Shown: positions 25,378-33,256, counted from the first letter of the stretch. The stretch is 37,234 bases of DNA from an uncultured Butyrivibrio sp. (GCA_910577605.1 CAJTON010000006.1:1-37234); one strand, 5' to 3'. Numbers and translations are program-made. Notes: generated by a model not told the origin, from the letters alone.

Positions 25378-26505
25378 TTATTTTTTATAAAACTCATGTA
25401 TCTTATCAATTACTTCATAGACCGCTTCGCCCAGTCCGTAATACATAGGAAGTCTTAACAGGCGTTCGCTTTCTCTTGTCGTATACTTGTCCTCCCCGAA
25501 AAATACTCCGTATGTCTTGCCGGCAGGCGCGGAGTGCAGGGGAATATAATGGAACACCGCCCCGATCTCATTCTGTTTAAGATACGCTATAAGTTTTGTT
25601 CTCTCGTCCAGATCCCTAAGCTTTATGTAAAACATATGAGCGTTGTGCACGCATTCCGAAGGAATCACGGGCAGCTCGATGATCCCTTTCTCCGCAAGAT
25701 CCTTCAACCCTTCATAGTAAGTATTCCAGCTCGCCATACGGTCATCATATATCTCCTGAGCCTTCTCAAGCTGCGCCCAAAGATACGCCGCGTTCATATC
25801 GCTCGGAAGATATGACGAGCCCGCATCGACCCATGTATATTTATCTATCTGACCTCGGAAATATTTGCTGCGGTCCGTTCCCTTTTCCCTGACGATCTCA
25901 GCGCGCTCTACATTTTCGGGATCTTTTATAAGCAGCGCTCCGCCCTCTCCCATGCTGTAGTTCTTGGTTTCGTGGAAGCTGAAGCACCCATAATCGCCTA
26001 TCGCGCCCAAAGCCTGTCCTTTATATTTGCTCATAACACCCTGAGCGGCATCCTCAATGACAATAAGATTATGCCTTTTGGCAATATCCATGATCGTGTC
26101 CATCTCGCAGGCTACCCCCGCGTAATGCACAGGAACGATAGCCTTAGTTCTGTCCGTGACCGCTGCCTCTATAAGCTTTTCGTCAATATTCATAGTATCG
26201 GGTCTGATATCGACAAAAACAACCTTCGCGCCTCTCAGCACAAAAGCGTTAGCCGTGGACACAAAGGTATATGAGGGCATGATCACTTCATCTCCGCTCT
26301 TGATACCGCAAAGAATCGCCGCCATTTCCGTAGCGTGAGTGCATGAGGTCGTAAGCAGGGATTTAGCGGTTCCCGTGTTCTCTTCTATCCATCTGTTGCA
26401 ATTTTTGGTATATTCTCCGTCTCCGCATATCTTTTGACAGTCGATAGCGTTCTTCATATATGTAAGCGCTGTATCAACATATGGAACATTGTTAAAGCTT
26501 ACCAT
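25378..26505 (-). CDS. wecE: dTDP-4-amino-4,6-dideoxygalactose transaminase
   Basis: The 375-residue PLP enzyme belongs to the DegT/DnrJ/EryC1/StrS aminotransferases and agrees closely, along its full length, with my recall of Escherichia coli WecE: SCTHATEMAA, GDEVIMPSYTFVSTANAFVLR, PVHYAGVACEMD, VIEDAAQGVMSKYKG (D152), SFHETKNYSMGEGG with PLP lysine K181, and NAHMFYIKLRD. It converts dTDP-4-keto-6-deoxyglucose to dTDP-Fuc4N with glutamate as amino donor. In enterobacterial common antigen synthesis WecD then N-acetylates this sugar, but no WecD is seen here. RmlA and RmlB, needed for the precursor, are also outside the window. It is the first gene after a strong promoter, with GAGGAG before the ATG. 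Confidence 0.95.
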   Translation of the reverse strand: MVSFNNVPYVDTALTYMKNAIDCQKICGDGEYTKNCNRWIEENTGTAKSLLTTSCTHATEMAAILCGIKSGDEVIMPSYTFVSTANAFVLRGAKVVFVDIRPDTMNIDEKLIEAAVTDRTKAIVPVHYAGVACEMDTIMDIAKRHNLIVIEDAAQGVMSKYKGQALGAIGDYGCFSFHETKNYSMGEGGALLIKDPENVERAEIVREKGTDRSKYFRGQIDKYTWVDAGSSYLPSDMNAAYLWAQLEKAQEIYDDRMASWNTYYEGLKDLAEKGIIELPVIPSECVHNAHMFYIKLRDLDERTKLIAYLKQNEIGAVFHYIPLHSAPAGKTYGVFFGEDKYTTRESERLLRLPMYYGLGEAVYEVIDKIHEFYKK

Positions 26506-26599
26506 ACTCCAACTCCTCGTTCGTATTTTATTATTATCAAGTGCTTTTTCAAAAATCAGAATTTAAATAAAAAATTTTCACTCTTTATTCACAAATCAA

Positions 26600-26628
26600 A
26601 CTTTAACATCAAATAATATATTTGTCAA
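26600..26628 (-). promoter_or_regulatory. Strong sigma-A-type promoter for the wecE operon
   Basis: On the minus strand a perfect TTGACA (26623-26628) and TAAAGT (26600-26605) are 17 bp apart. A second TTGACA lies 7 bp further upstream (26630-26635), giving a TTGTCAATTGTCAATT direct repeat on the plus strand. The leader to the wecE ATG is about 90 nt and AT-rich. Confidence 0.8.
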
Positions 26629-26774
26629 TTGTCAATTAGCGGCAAATCCCGTATTTACGCGCATTCCCGACCTGCAAGCGCTATATTCGTCCGTCGGCGC
26701 GGCAGGGAAAACAAGTATGGGCGATTTTTGCCCTGTAATTATCGGCGGAATCTATTTTCTGACATTGAGAATCA

Positions 26775-26800
26775 AGGGGGGATTATCTGTGATCCCCCCT
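26775..26800. terminator. Stem-loop after the ABC-F gene, possible terminator without a U-run
   Basis: AGGGGGGAT (26775-26783) pairs perfectly with ATCCCCCCT (26792-26800) around an 8-nt loop, 80 bp beyond the ABC-F stop. The nine-pair G-C-rich stem would stop or pause transcription coming from glf and ABC-F. Only TTGATT follows on the minus strand, so termination efficiency is uncertain. Confidence 0.5.
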
Positions 26801-26879
26801 GAGAAGAAACATCATAATACTCGATATAACAAAATAAGATTTTGGGTATTTTATCAGAACTGACAAAAGACCAGCGTTC

Positions 26880-28433
26880 TCACACCAGCCTTGTCCACTC
26901 CTCAAAATTCCACACCTTATCGACGACCTCCCCGTAAAACTCCGGCTCGTGGCACACCAGAAGGATCGCGCCCTTATACGCAATAAGCGCCCGTTTCAGC
27001 TCCTCCTTTGCGTCCGTATCGAGATGATTGGTCGGCTCGTCGAGAAGAAGAATATTGCTTTCGCGGTTTATAAGCTTGCAAAGGCGCACCTTCGCCTGCT
27101 CGCCACCGCTCAGTACGCGCACCTTGCTCTCTATGTGCTTGGTGGTCAGCCCGCATTTCGCGAGCGCGGAACGCACCTCGTACTGCGTTTTTGAAGGAAA
27201 TTCCTCCCATATCTCCTCAATGCAGGTGTTCTCGCCCGGCTTTATCTCCTGCTCAAAATATCCCTTGTACAGATAATCTCCGAGAACCGCCTTTCCTGAA
27301 AGCGGCGGTATAAGTCCCAGCACGCTCTTTAAAAAAGTAGTCTTGCCGATCCCGTTCGTTCCGGTAAGCGCTATCTTCTCGCCGCGCTCCATGCGCAGAT
27401 TTATGGGCTTGGAAAGCGGCTTATCCTTATCGTAGCCTAGAACAAGGTCCGAAGTCTCGAAGATCACCTTTCCGGCCGCTCTCGCTTCAATGAAATTAAA
27501 TTCCGGCTTCGGCTTCTTAGCGGCAAGCTCGATAACCTCCATCTTGTCAAGCTTTTTCTGCCTTGACATCGCCATGTTGCGCGTGGCGACTCTCGCCTTG
27601 TTTCTCGCAACAAAATCCTTAAGCTCCCCTATCTCCTTCTGCTGCCTGCGGTACGAAGCCTCAAGCTGCGCCGCCTGCACCTCATAGACCTCCATGAATT
27701 TGTCGTAATTTCCGACGTAACGGGTAAGACGCTGATTTTCCATATGATAAATAATATTTACAACACTGTTGAGAAACTCCATATCGTGCGAGATAAGAAT
27801 AAAAGCGTTCTCATACTCCAAAAGATAACGCTTCAGCCACTCTATATGGTTCTCGTCAAGATAGTTGGTCGGCTCGTCAAGAAGAAGTATATCCGGCTTC
27901 TCAAGCAGCAGCTTCGCCAGAAGAAGCTTCGTGCGCTGCCCTCCCGAAAGCTCCGTGACGTCGCGCTCAAGTCCAAGCGCCGCCAGTCCGAACGCCCTCG
28001 CGATCTCGTCTACCTTCGCGTCTATGACATAGAAATCATTATTGGTCAGCATATCCTGAATCGTCCCCGATTCCTCCATCATCTTTTCCATTTCGTCGGG
28101 CGAAGCGTCAGCCATAGCCTCAAAAAGCTCCGTCATACGGCTCTCCATCTCATAAAGATATCCAAACGCCGAGCGCAGCACGTCTCCGACAGTCATTCCC
28201 GCCGTAAGCACCGCGTGCTGGTCAAGATAACCGACGCACACATTCTTCGCCCATTCCACCTTGCCCTCATCCGGCATGAGCTTTCCCGTAACTATATTCA
28301 TAAATGTGGACTTACCTTCGCCGTTGGCGCCGATAAGCCCGATATGTTCTCCCTTGAGCAGACGGAACGACACGTCGGTGAAAATAGCCCTGTCCCCGAA
28401 GCCGTGCGTTAGACCCGCAACATTCAGAATCAT
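26880..28433 (-). CDS. ABC-F family ATPase (translation factor type, YbiT/Uup-like)
   Basis: The 517-residue soluble protein has two ABC domains. The first has Walker A GANGEGKST, signature LSGGQ and Walker B ILLLDEPTNYLDE; the second has GTNGIGKTT, LSGGEQ and ILLLDEPTNHLD. The charged linker between them runs from about residue 240 to 310 (YVGNYDKFMEVYEVQ, ARVATRNMAMSRQKKLDK). There is no membrane domain. This is the ABC-F layout: proteins that act on the ribosome E site, not transporters. The long-arm antibiotic-resistance type cannot be claimed. It follows glf by 68 nt, in the same direction as the polysaccharide genes, and looks like an unrelated passenger. A perfect GCGCTG-TATTT-CAGCGC hairpin at 28460-28476 lies in its leader. 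Confidence 0.93.
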   Translation of the reverse strand: MILNVAGLTHGFGDRAIFTDVSFRLLKGEHIGLIGANGEGKSTFMNIVTGKLMPDEGKVEWAKNVCVGYLDQHAVLTAGMTVGDVLRSAFGYLYEMESRMTELFEAMADASPDEMEKMMEESGTIQDMLTNNDFYVIDAKVDEIARAFGLAALGLERDVTELSGGQRTKLLLAKLLLEKPDILLLDEPTNYLDENHIEWLKRYLLEYENAFILISHDMEFLNSVVNIIYHMENQRLTRYVGNYDKFMEVYEVQAAQLEASYRRQQKEIGELKDFVARNKARVATRNMAMSRQKKLDKMEVIELAAKKPKPEFNFIEARAAGKVIFETSDLVLGYDKDKPLSKPINLRMERGEKIALTGTNGIGKTTFLKSVLGLIPPLSGKAVLGDYLYKGYFEQEIKPGENTCIEEIWEEFPSKTQYEVRSALAKCGLTTKHIESKVRVLSGGEQAKVRLCKLINRESNILLLDEPTNHLDTDAKEELKRALIAYKGAILLVCHEPEFYGEVVDKVWNFEEWTRLV

Positions 28434-28459
28434 TTGTAACAGTCCCTTTCATTATTACT

Positions 28460-28476
28460 GCGCTGTATTTCAGCGC
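28460..28476 (-). other. Short perfect hairpin in the ABC-F leader
   Basis: GCGCTG and CAGCGC form a perfect 6-bp stem around a 5-nt loop, about 27 nt before the ABC-F start and between glf and ABC-F. ABC-F genes are sometimes controlled by leader attenuation, but no leader peptide or alternative hairpin is evident here. Confidence 0.4.
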
Positions 28477-28501
28477 ATAGTGGTATCCTCGCAGAGAGGT
28501 T

Positions 28502-29611
28502 CTATTGTTGCGCCCGAAGCTTGTCAGCCATCTCAAGCGCCGATTCGATAACCTTGTCCATATCGTAATACTTGTATTCTCCGAGCCTGCCGCCGAAAAG
28601 AATTTTGCCCTCGTCTGCCGCAAGCGCCGCGTACTTTTCGTACAGCGCGGCGTTTTTATCGTCGTTTACCGGATAATAAGGCTCGTCGCCCGGTTTCCAC
28701 TCCGCCGAATATTCCCTTGATATAACGGTGGTAGCCTGATGCCCGAATTCAAAATGCTTATGCTCGATTATTCTCGTATAGGGCGTTTCCCCGTCCGTAT
28801 AGTTGACGACCGCGTTTCCCTGATAATTCTCCGTGGGAAGCTCCTCCGTCTCAAAGCGCACGCTCCGGTACTCAAGCGCACCGTAGCAATAGCCGAAAAA
28901 CTCATCTATCGGACCGGTATAGATTATTTTATCCGCCAACGCCGAAAGCGTTTCCCTGTCCTTTAGAAAATCCGCGTCAAGCCTTAACTCGATTCCCTCC
29001 AAGAGCCCGTCGATAAGAACATTGTACCCGCCTATCGGGATCCCCTGATAAGTATCGTTAAAATAATTATTGTCATAAGTAAAGCGCACCGGAAGACGCT
29101 TGATTATAAAAGGCGGCAGCTCCGTACAACTGCGTCCCCACTGTTTCTCCGTATAACCCTTGACAAGCTTTTCATATATGTCGGTTCCGACAAGATTGAT
29201 CGCCTGCTCCTCAAGATTGGCGGGAGCGTCCGTTTTGCGCGCCGCCCTCTGGCGCTCAATAATTTCCTTTGCCTCGTCGGGCGTTATGACGCCCCACATT
29301 TTATTAAAGGTATTCATGTTAAAAGGAAGGTTGTATATCTCTCCCTTGTAATTCGCTACGGGACAGTTCGTATAACGGTTGAACTTAGCGAAGCGGTTCA
29401 CATATTCCCATATTTTTTCCTTGCTTGTATGAAAAATATGCGCGCCGTAACGGTGTACGTTTATACCGTTTATATTCTCACAGTATATATTTCCGCCCGC
29501 GTGATCTCTCCTGTCTATCACAAGGCATTTTCTGCCGTCGTCGGTAAGCTCGCGCGCCATGACCGCGCCGAAAAGTCCCGCCCCGACTATAAGATAATCG
29601 TACTGTGCCAT
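28502..29611 (-). CDS. glf: UDP-galactopyranose mutase
   Basis: The 369-residue FAD enzyme starts with the dinucleotide motif VGAGLFGAVMARELTDDG (G10, G12, G15) and continues with VIDRRDHAGGNIYCENINGI, HRYGAHIFHTSKEKIWEYV, YTEKQWGR and the C-terminal LFGGRLGEYKYYDMDKVI. All are classic Glf motifs, and the length is normal for the family. It interconverts UDP-galactopyranose and UDP-galactofuranose, so the polymer is expected to contain galactofuranose. It lies 17 nt after the initiating transferase, with AAAGGT before the ATG. The Gtf3/WbbI-like enzyme at 3.3-4.4 kb is the most likely user of its product in this window. Confidence 0.96.
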   Translation of the reverse strand: MAQYDYLIVGAGLFGAVMARELTDDGRKCLVIDRRDHAGGNIYCENINGINVHRYGAHIFHTSKEKIWEYVNRFAKFNRYTNCPVANYKGEIYNLPFNMNTFNKMWGVITPDEAKEIIERQRAARKTDAPANLEEQAINLVGTDIYEKLVKGYTEKQWGRSCTELPPFIIKRLPVRFTYDNNYFNDTYQGIPIGGYNVLIDGLLEGIELRLDADFLKDRETLSALADKIIYTGPIDEFFGYCYGALEYRSVRFETEELPTENYQGNAVVNYTDGETPYTRIIEHKHFEFGHQATTVISREYSAEWKPGDEPYYPVNDDKNAALYEKYAALAADEGKILFGGRLGEYKYYDMDKVIESALEMADKLRAQQ

Positions 29612-29628
29612 ATATTTATACCTTTACG

Positions 29629-31050
29629 CTATTTAGCTCCCTTTCTTTTAAAAATAGCCGCGATCGTTTTAAAAAGAATTTTTATGTCAAGGCCTATGCT
29701 CCAGTTGTCTATATATTCCAAGTCGAGCTTGACCACCTCTTCAAAATCCTCTATATTGCTTCTGCCGCTGACCTGCCACATTCCGGTTATTCCAGGCTTC
29801 ATGCTCAGCCTCCTCTTGTGGTAGCTTTCGTACTGCTTGAATTCGTCCACCGTCGGGGGTCTTGTCCCGACAAGGCTCATATCGCCGAAAAGCACGTTGA
29901 AAAACTGCGGAAGCTCGTCGATGCTTGTCTTTCGTATGAACTTCCCAACCTTTGTGATACGCGGGTCGTCGGAGATCTTAAACATAGCGCCCTTCATTTC
30001 ATTCTGCTCCATAAGAGCCTTTTTGCGCTCCTCCGCATCCTTGTACATGGACCGGAACTTGTATATATAAAAATACCTTCCGTTGCGCCCCACTCTTTTC
30101 TGCTTGAATATCAGCGGTCCTCTCGACTCGATAAGCAGCACAGGCGCGAGAAAAACCGTAACCACTAATGTAATGATGATTCCGACCAAAGAACCCAGTA
30201 TGTCCATGATCCTCTTGAGCATCATCTTATTAGCGTCATAATAGTTATTGGCAAAAGTAATTACCGGTATAGAACCAAGCATCGAAAAACTTTTGCGGAA
30301 ATCCGAAAAGGTCTCAAGAAACTCTATATTAAGGTGCACGACAACACCCATATTTTCAAATTCCATTATATAAGGGCGCAGCGAATTACCCGTGGCGTAC
30401 GGCACGTCAAGGAACACCTCGTCAACAGCCTCGTCCTTCACGAATTTTACCATGTCCGCATATCCCGAGGTTACCGGAACACCTAAGATTTCTTCGCCCG
30501 TCATATCGGCGTCGACTACCGCCATACCGTATATTTTACTTATCCACTGGGAATTCTCCTGAAGCTGCGTTATCGCGTTTTTGGCGCGCTCGGCAGTCGT
30601 GATCAGAAACATCTGCACATTCTTTTTCTTCCTGCTGTATACCTTTGTAAGATAATATTTAAAAATGCAATGGGTGGTAAACATAAGAAGCGCGTCAAAA
30701 GCAACCGTACATACATATACGCCTCTTGACACATAGTCGGTATCACCCCTGATAAAAAGAAGCACCGCATAAACCGCCGCGAAAATCAGATTTATCTTAA
30801 GACTGTAAAGCAGCTCCTCCGCCCTGCTCCGTCTTAAGAAATCCCTGTTTACGTTAAAAATAAGTATCACTATGATAAACGAAGCCAGCGTGATACCAAG
30901 CTCGTTAAAAAGTTCCTTCCTCTCAAGGATACGGTATCCCTTTACAAGCCCCAGCCATATGCAGTTCGCGATAAAATACGCCACAAAAGCGCCGATAAGA
31001 TCTATTATATATAAAAGTATATTCTTGGTGTTTTCCTTATTCTGATACAT
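29629..31050 (-). CDS. Initiating polyprenyl glycosylphosphotransferase (WbaP/EpsE type)
   Basis: The 473-residue protein has four to five N-terminal membrane helices (about residues 8-125), a central Rossmann-like domain (about 140-240), another helix region near 275 and the C-terminal PHPT catalytic domain. Key segments are GPLIFKQKRVGRNGRYFYIYKFRSM, TSIDELPQFFNVLFGDMSLVGTRPP and MKPGITGMWQVSGRSN. It transfers a sugar phosphate to undecaprenyl phosphate and so starts repeat-unit assembly. Galactose-, glucose- or GalNAc-phosphate cannot be told apart by eye. I chose the ATG at 31050 (MYQNKEN) because TGAGG lies 6 nt before it. The ATG at 31062 has no site. It is the first gene of the locus. 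Confidence 0.92.
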   Translation of the reverse strand: MYQNKENTKNILLYIIDLIGAFVAYFIANCIWLGLVKGYRILERKELFNELGITLASFIIVILIFNVNRDFLRRSRAEELLYSLKINLIFAAVYAVLLFIRGDTDYVSRGVYVCTVAFDALLMFTTHCIFKYYLTKVYSRKKKNVQMFLITTAERAKNAITQLQENSQWISKIYGMAVVDADMTGEEILGVPVTSGYADMVKFVKDEAVDEVFLDVPYATGNSLRPYIMEFENMGVVVHLNIEFLETFSDFRKSFSMLGSIPVITFANNYYDANKMMLKRIMDILGSLVGIIITLVVTVFLAPVLLIESRGPLIFKQKRVGRNGRYFYIYKFRSMYKDAEERKKALMEQNEMKGAMFKISDDPRITKVGKFIRKTSIDELPQFFNVLFGDMSLVGTRPPTVDEFKQYESYHKRRLSMKPGITGMWQVSGRSNIEDFEEVVKLDLEYIDNWSIGLDIKILFKTIAAIFKRKGAK

Positions 31051-31110
31051 ATCAAACCTCATTTAAAGCAGATTCTATACATTCAGTATATTTTATCCAA
31101 TATTAACGCT

Positions 31111-31140
31111 ATTCTATCACACAACACCTGCCGTATACAA
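31111..31140 (-). promoter_or_regulatory. Candidate promoter for the initiating transferase-glf block
   Basis: On the minus strand TTGTAT (31135-31140) and TAGAAT (31111-31116) are 18 bp apart, about 60 bp before the start codon. The -10 is good and the -35 moderate. No other upstream gene is in this orientation, so a promoter is required near here. Confidence 0.5.
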
Positions 31141-31262
31141 GAAATTTATTAATTCGGGCTGTTTTTCGGGAAGAATATATAGTAAAATGTAGTAGATTCA
31201 GTATTGCGAAATATTTTGTCCTTAAAAAAATACAGTCCGCGAAGGAGGCTTAAAGAGGTTAA

Positions 31263-31607
31263 ATGCACGAGCTGTCCGTGACCGAGGGGATTTTAAACGC
31301 CGCTCTTGACGAGGCGCAAAAATGCGGCGCCGCCAAAATAATACAAATAAAGCTCGTGATGGGCGAGCTAAGCGGGATCGTTCCCGAATGCGTTCAGGAA
31401 TACTTTGACCTTTTGAGCGAGGACACAGCCGCGCACGGCGCTCGGCTTGATTTCACGGTGCTTCCCGCAATGCTTTGCTGCCGCGAATGCGGAAATAAAT
31501 TCCGCATGGAGCATATGAGTCTTCGATGTCCCGAATGCCTGAGCGGTAGAGTAAATATAATACAGGGAAAAGAATTTTACCTTGAATCGCTTGAAATAGA
31601 AAGTTAA
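31263..31607 (+). CDS. hypA: Hydrogenase maturation nickel chaperone HypA
   Basis: The 114-residue protein has the invariant N-terminal MHE (His2 and Glu3, nickel site), SVTEGIL and VMGELSGIVPECVQ, followed by a zinc-binding loop with two CxxC pairs (C73/C76 and C89/C92). The length is exactly that of HypA. It delivers nickel to NiFe hydrogenase precursors, or to urease in some bacteria. It is a lone plus-strand gene, divergent from the polysaccharide locus and convergent with the next gene. No hypB, hypC-F or hydrogenase gene is in the window. An AGAGG site lies 5 nt before the ATG, with GGAGG a little further upstream. Confidence 0.95.
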   Translation: MHELSVTEGILNAALDEAQKCGAAKIIQIKLVMGELSGIVPECVQEYFDLLSEDTAAHGARLDFTVLPAMLCCRECGNKFRMEHMSLRCPECLSGRVNIIQGKEFYLESLEIES

Positions 31608-31635
31608 AGGACACGGAGATATTCCCGTGCCCTTT
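31606..31635. terminator. Stem-loop between convergent hypA and the next gene
   Basis: AAAGG-A-CACGG (31606-31616) pairs with CCGTG-C-CCTTT (31625-31635), with one A-C mismatch and an 8-nt loop. It lies exactly between two convergent stop codons. U-runs are weak on both sides, though the minus-strand exit is T-rich. It could serve as a bidirectional terminator. Confidence 0.5.
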
Positions 31636-31643
31636 AAACCGCA

Positions 31644-32141
31644 TCAGTCCTTGTCCGGATAATTCTCCCTATAAATCTCATCTGCCAGTTTGTCAAGAAA
31701 ATCCAGAACGTCTTCGCTGTAACATTTGTAAGTTTTTTCTCCTATTGTTAAATGCGGACCTCCCTCGTGATGAATTTTAACGGTTTCTCCGTTTCCAAGC
31801 TCAATCTCATAAGGCACCGGGCCTCCGTTATATCCGATAAAATCGGGAATACTGTACTTATTTATATCTGCCCGGAGAATATTTTCGAGAAATTTTTCTT
31901 TTTGCTGTTCCGTCAAATTCAGCCTTTCGCCATTATAATAACCGTGCAGAATAATTTTGCAGTTTGTAAAATCATATTTATCAAGCGGTGAATTACTAAA
32001 CGGTACGCCTCTGCCTACAGACGTTATGTGTATGCCGGAAAGCTTTGTAAACACTGGTCTTAGCATTAATACACCGATCAAAGCTGTCGTAATCAGCAAA
32101 GAAAGGATTATAAAAATACGGATACTCTTTATTTTTCCCAT
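31644..32141 (-). CDS. Small membrane-anchored protein of unknown function
   Basis: The 165-residue protein has a basic start (MGKIKSIR), one hydrophobic helix at about residues 8-28 and an extracytoplasmic soluble part. It contains DFTNCKIILHGYYNG, LTEQQKEKFLENIL, and a beta-rich YEIELGNGETVKIHHEGGPHLTIGEKTYKCYSEDVLDFLDKL stretch. I do not recognise the family. The fold looks like the small DUF-type secreted domains common in Clostridia. AAAGGAG lies 7 nt before the ATG, and the gene is 50 nt after the cysteine-protease gene in the same direction, so the two may be co-transcribed. Confidence 0.75.
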   Translation of the reverse strand: MGKIKSIRIFIILSLLITTALIGVLMLRPVFTKLSGIHITSVGRGVPFSNSPLDKYDFTNCKIILHGYYNGERLNLTEQQKEKFLENILRADINKYSIPDFIGYNGGPVPYEIELGNGETVKIHHEGGPHLTIGEKTYKCYSEDVLDFLDKLADEIYRENYPDKD

Positions 32142-32191
32142 TCAAACTCTCCTTTAGCCTTCACATAGTACACCGGACAGGGACTTTATTA

Positions 32192-33256
32192 TCATTCCCA
32201 GTACCTGCAGCTTGAATTGTCAAGTATCATCGCCAGTCCGCTGCTGGGGCTGACGTACATATGAACATTTGCCGTTGAATATGAGCTATTGCAGAATCCA
32301 TCTATCGGGTCCATAACATAAAAATATCCCGCTATTATATTCACTGCATATACTACCCCAGCATGATGTCCGTTCATATGCTTAAACGAAGCATATATAG
32401 GATATCCTTTTTGAATGTTTTTCAGCATCACATCAGCAGACGGATCTAAATATCGGTATGTATAAGAAACACCGTATCGTTTCAAAACTTCGATTTCTTC
32501 TGCCGGATACAATCCTTCATCTATTATTGATCCGCGCACATCTTTTACAACCGAGACAGCAGTATGATTTGTCTTTTTAATGTAGTTCACAATACAAGCT
32601 ATTGACGCCGCCCAGCACAGTCGCTTATACGGATTCTGGGTTATATACTTCACATTGCAGGAAAAATAAACCGGAAGTCTGGCATTTAAATCCGGATTGC
32701 TATATGGCAATTCATAGCTTTCAACTATACGTCTAAACGTCATGTTTTCGCTCTCAAGCTGTTTTGCACTCTCAATGACCCCCCTTCCCTCGACAGCTAT
32801 CGAAACGCTTCCCAACGTATAAATATCTTTCCCGTCATAAAGATAGCTTGCGTCATAACCGTATATGATCGCAAACTCCGTATCACCGTCCGCTATCCTG
32901 TTCACTTCCTCCGCAAAAGCGGTCGTAAACTGATAATATATTTCACCGTCCGTAATCTTCTTAATGACCCAGCCGACCAAAGCTCCCTCATGCTTTATCG
33001 GTATAAATTCACAGTTAAAAATCAAGCCGTCTTTTGTGTAATCATATGCATTTACGGAATCGGAGTATGTAAGCTCATAAAAATCAACGCCCGACAGCCC
33101 CACCTGCTCTTTGACAGGCTCAACGGCATTCAGGGCTGAGGTTATTCCGTCAATGTCCGATGTGTCAGCCGTATCGATAGTTTCTGCGCCTGCGCTTACT
33201 GACAGCGGCGAAAAAGCCAGTACGACTGTTAATATTACGGTTATTATTTTTTTCAT
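32192..33256 (-). CDS. Secreted C39-like/papain-like cysteine protease with pro-region
   Basis: The 354-residue protein has a signal peptide (MKKIITVILTVVLAFSPLSVSAGA, cleavage near residue 22-24), a region of about 175 residues that resembles an inhibitory pro-domain, and a C-terminal catalytic domain from about 195. The candidate triad is C214 in KRLCWAASIA, H298 in MNGHHAGVVYAV and D316 in YFYVMDPIDG. The order and spacing suit the papain-like C39_2/staphopain group. The substrate is unknown. The ATG at 33256 is chosen because GTGGGGAT precedes it. An upstream ATG at 33271 adds five residues and has no site. It has its own candidate promoter. Confidence 0.8.
   Translation of the reverse strand: MKKIITVILTVVLAFSPLSVSAGAETIDTADTSDIDGITSALNAVEPVKEQVGLSGVDFYELTYSDSVNAYDYTKDGLIFNCEFIPIKHEGALVGWVIKKITDGEIYYQFTTAFAEEVNRIADGDTEFAIIYGYDASYLYDGKDIYTLGSVSIAVEGRGVIESAKQLESENMTFRRIVESYELPYSNPDLNARLPVYFSCNVKYITQNPYKRLCWAASIACIVNYIKKTNHTAVSVVKDVRGSIIDEGLYPAEEIEVLKRYGVSYTYRYLDPSADVMLKNIQKGYPIYASFKHMNGHHAGVVYAVNIIAGYFYVMDPIDGFCNSSYSTANVHMYVSPSSGLAMILDNSSCRYWE

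Larger units (their letters stand above)
26506..26879. other. 374-bp intergenic region between ABC-F and wecE
   Basis: It holds the wecE leader and promoter (26600-26635), a stem-loop (26775-26800) and a stretch of about 130 bp (26640-26770) in which I see no gene, repeat or RNA motif. This stretch is GC-richer than the promoter next to it. It may be the remnant of an older junction, but nothing in it is recognisable. Confidence 0.6.

Noticed and set aside
26783..26983. A 66-codon minus-strand frame overlapping the end of the ABC-F gene
   Set aside because: It is a shifted reading of ABC-F sequence followed by intergenic DNA, Arg/Ser-rich, with no ribosome binding site.
27744..28412. A 222-codon plus-strand open frame opposite the ABC-F gene
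   Set aside because: The ABC-F frame has two complete sets of ATPase motifs here. The antisense frame is basic, with no recognisable motif and no ribosome binding site.
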